Positions 34,210 to 35,264 of a DNA stretch of 35,264 nucleotides are shown here, piece after piece (the stretch's first letter is position 1; each line of letters starts with the position of its first letter). Made by a program: the position numbers and the translations under genes. Origin of the DNA: Reyranella sp. (lineage in GTDB: Bacteria; Pseudomonadota; Alphaproteobacteria; Reyranellales; Reyranellaceae); contig JAUXWB010000362.1 in NCBI GenBank assembly GCA_030684475.1, forward strand, positions 1-35,264, read 5' to 3'. The notes under the pieces were generated by a model that saw only the letters and a program-made list of their open reading frames with translations, ran no database searches and was not told the DNA's origin.

Positions 34210-34869
34210 TCAAAAAGTAAAGCGTGGCGGCGGCGCAAACCCCGGGAGAAGCGGCGTCCCCGCATCGAACAGCGGCCGCCCCGACGTTACGCCGCCGTTC
34301 TTCACGAAGAGTTGGGCCACGCCCAATGCGCCGGGGGCCCCGGAGATGGTCACGGCGAGTCTGCCGCCTTCGCCCATCTGGTCGAGAATTGTCTGGGGAA
34401 TCTGCCGAACCGCACCCTCGACCAGCACGATGTCGAACGGCGCCGCGCCCGGCGCTCCCTGCTCCAGATTGCCCACGATCCACTGGATGTCGGAAAGGCC
34501 GAGATCCTTGGCAATCTGGCCCCCCGCTGCGGCAAGGGCAGCGTCACTTTCGACCGCCGTTACCGTCTTCACGAGCCGTGCCAAAAGGGCGGCGCCATAG
34601 CCACGCCCCGCCCCGATGACCACTGCCCGATCGTCGGGTTGAGGCTGCAGCACCTGAATGAGGCGAGCCAGCACCATGGGCTCCATCAGGTAGCGACCGC
34701 CGCCCAGCGGCACGTCTTCGTCGGCATAGGCGACCGATCGGAGGGCTTCGGGCAGAAACCGCTCGCGCGGCAGTTCGCCGATGGCGGCCAGAAGCGCCAC
34801 ATTGGTCACCCGATTCGGCCTGAGCTGGCCATCGATCATGTTACGGCGCGCGAGAGCGAAATCCGACAT
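34210..34869 (-). CDS. Protein-L-isoaspartate O-methyltransferase family protein
   Basis: A 219-residue SAM-dependent methyltransferase of the PCMT family, which begins repair of isoaspartyl damage. MIDGQLRPNRVTN and RERFLPEALRSVAYADEDVPLG match the family's substrate side; RYLMEPMVLARLIQVL follows. SAM motif I is VVIGAGRGYGAALLARL (about 84-100), with Arg in place of the more common Ser/Thr before GY. This divergent group sits upstream of tolC in many alphaproteobacteria and may not all be true PIMTs. A GAGGGG site precedes the ATG. The 90 bases down to tolC contain no clear terminator. Confidence 0.88.
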   Translation of the reverse strand: MSDFALARRNMIDGQLRPNRVTNVALLAAIGELPRERFLPEALRSVAYADEDVPLGGGRYLMEPMVLARLIQVLQPQPDDRAVVIGAGRGYGAALLARLVKTVTAVESDAALAAAGGQIAKDLGLSDIQWIVGNLEQGAPGAAPFDIVLVEGAVRQIPQTILDQMGEGGRLAVTISGAPGALGVAQLFVKNGGVTSGRPLFDAGTPLLPGFAPPPRFTF

Positions 34870-35016
34870 TTGGGCCCCTCAACATATAGCGGTGCTTATA
34901 GGCGGCACGCGGCGACAGCGTCAAAGGGTGCCATGTCGCGGCCCGGTGCGCCTGCTCTGACCGCTCGGCTTGACCCGTCAGTCGCGGCATGAGTATAGCA
35001 CCGCCGTTCCTCGCGC

Positions 35017-35090
35017 GGCCTGGTGGCAGAGTGGCTATGCAGCGGACTGCAAATCCGCGTATGCCGGTTCGATTCCGGCCCAGGCCTCCA
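35017..35090 (+). tRNA. tRNA-Cys (GCA)
   Basis: A full cloverleaf of 74 bases: acceptor GGCCTGG pairs with CCAGGCC, the anticodon stem GCGGA/TCCGC closes a CTGCAAA loop with anticodon GCA at 35049-35051, the T stem is GCCGG/CCGGC with TTCGATT, and CCA is encoded. The 147 bases before it (34870-35016) hold no gene that I can see. Confidence 0.97.
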
Positions 35091-35187
35091 CAAACCGCGA
35101 CGACCGATGGCCTTGCGTGGGCCGGGATGCTCTGTCAAAACATCGCGCCTTCGCGGGCTGGATACCGCCGCCCGCGCCGATTTCCAT

Positions 35188-35262
35188 TCCGGAGTAGCTC
35201 AGCGGTAGAGCAGGCGACTGTTAATCGCCCGGTCGTAGGTTCGAGTCCTACCTCCGGAGCCA
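35188..35262 (+). tRNA. tRNA-Asn (GTT)
   Basis: A 75-base cloverleaf: acceptor TCCGGAG pairs with CTCCGGA, D-arm GCTCAGCGGTAGAGC, anticodon stem GGCGA/TCGCC around CTGTTAA with anticodon GTT at 35220-35222, T loop TTCGAGT, discriminator G and encoded CCA ending at 35262. It lies 97 bases after tRNA-Cys and may be co-transcribed. Confidence 0.97.
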
Positions 35263-35264
35263 AT

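Overview
The window is a high-GC chromosomal segment from an alphaproteobacterium. Three gene neighbourhoods support this: sdhE divergent from recG, the order PIMT - tolC - popZ (DUF2497) - valS, and a CoxD/CoxE/XdhC-type maturation cluster. Orphan Bug-type solute receptors, CaiB CoA-transferases and Rieske oxygenases suggest a metabolically versatile soil or water organism in the Rhodospirillales/Hyphomicrobiales range. The genus cannot be fixed from sequence alone. No IS element, prophage, CRISPR array or integrase was seen.

Layout. 1-4262: start of sdhE (minus), recG (plus), and a convergent exported DUF4139 protein. 4336-10858: a tight seven-gene minus-strand operon (MoxR/CoxD ATPase, CoxE VWA protein, XdhC in two pieces, a fused molybdopterin-binding/nucleotidyltransferase protein, a group II cysteine desulfurase and a SufU/IscU-like scaffold). 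It looks like a maturation line for a molybdenum hydroxylase whose structural genes are not in the window. 10968-14759: an SDR, an amidase, a PrpB-like lyase and a degenerate EamA transporter. 14769-16755: an overlapping trio (YciA-like thioesterase, DUF1007 protein, NicO metal transporter with a His-rich loop). 16863-20655: parE, a small exported protein and pyrD. 20647-23118: a Rieske oxygenase, an orphan Bug receptor and a frameshifted small gene. 23222-24289: an AhpD/CMD-family gene. 24356-29303: a five-gene plus-strand operon (EamA transporter, CaiB CoA-transferase, TLP1-like thiolase, PhyH dioxygenase, GNAT). 29314-34869: valS, popZ, tolC and PIMT on the minus strand. 35017-35262: tRNA-Cys and tRNA-Asn.

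Most notable is the AhpD-like gene. Its reading frame contains a single in-frame TGA at codon 237 and continues for 118 further sense codons. The TGA falls exactly where AhpD-family enzymes carry the second cysteine of the CxxC active site. The conserved Glu lies 12 residues before the first Cys and the His lies 4 residues after the TGA, as in AhpD. A bulged hairpin with a G-only loop sits at bacterial-SECIS distance downstream. I read this as a candidate selenocysteine protein. It is not proven, because a nonsense mutation of a TGC codon would look the same.

Two or three other genes are interrupted: valS by an in-frame TAG at codon 163 between the HIGH and KMSKS motifs, the EamA gene at 14085-14759 by two frame changes plus a probable internal deletion, and the small gene at 22862-23118 by a frameshift. 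They may reflect real decay or errors in the assembled sequence, and this possibility tempers the selenoprotein reading.
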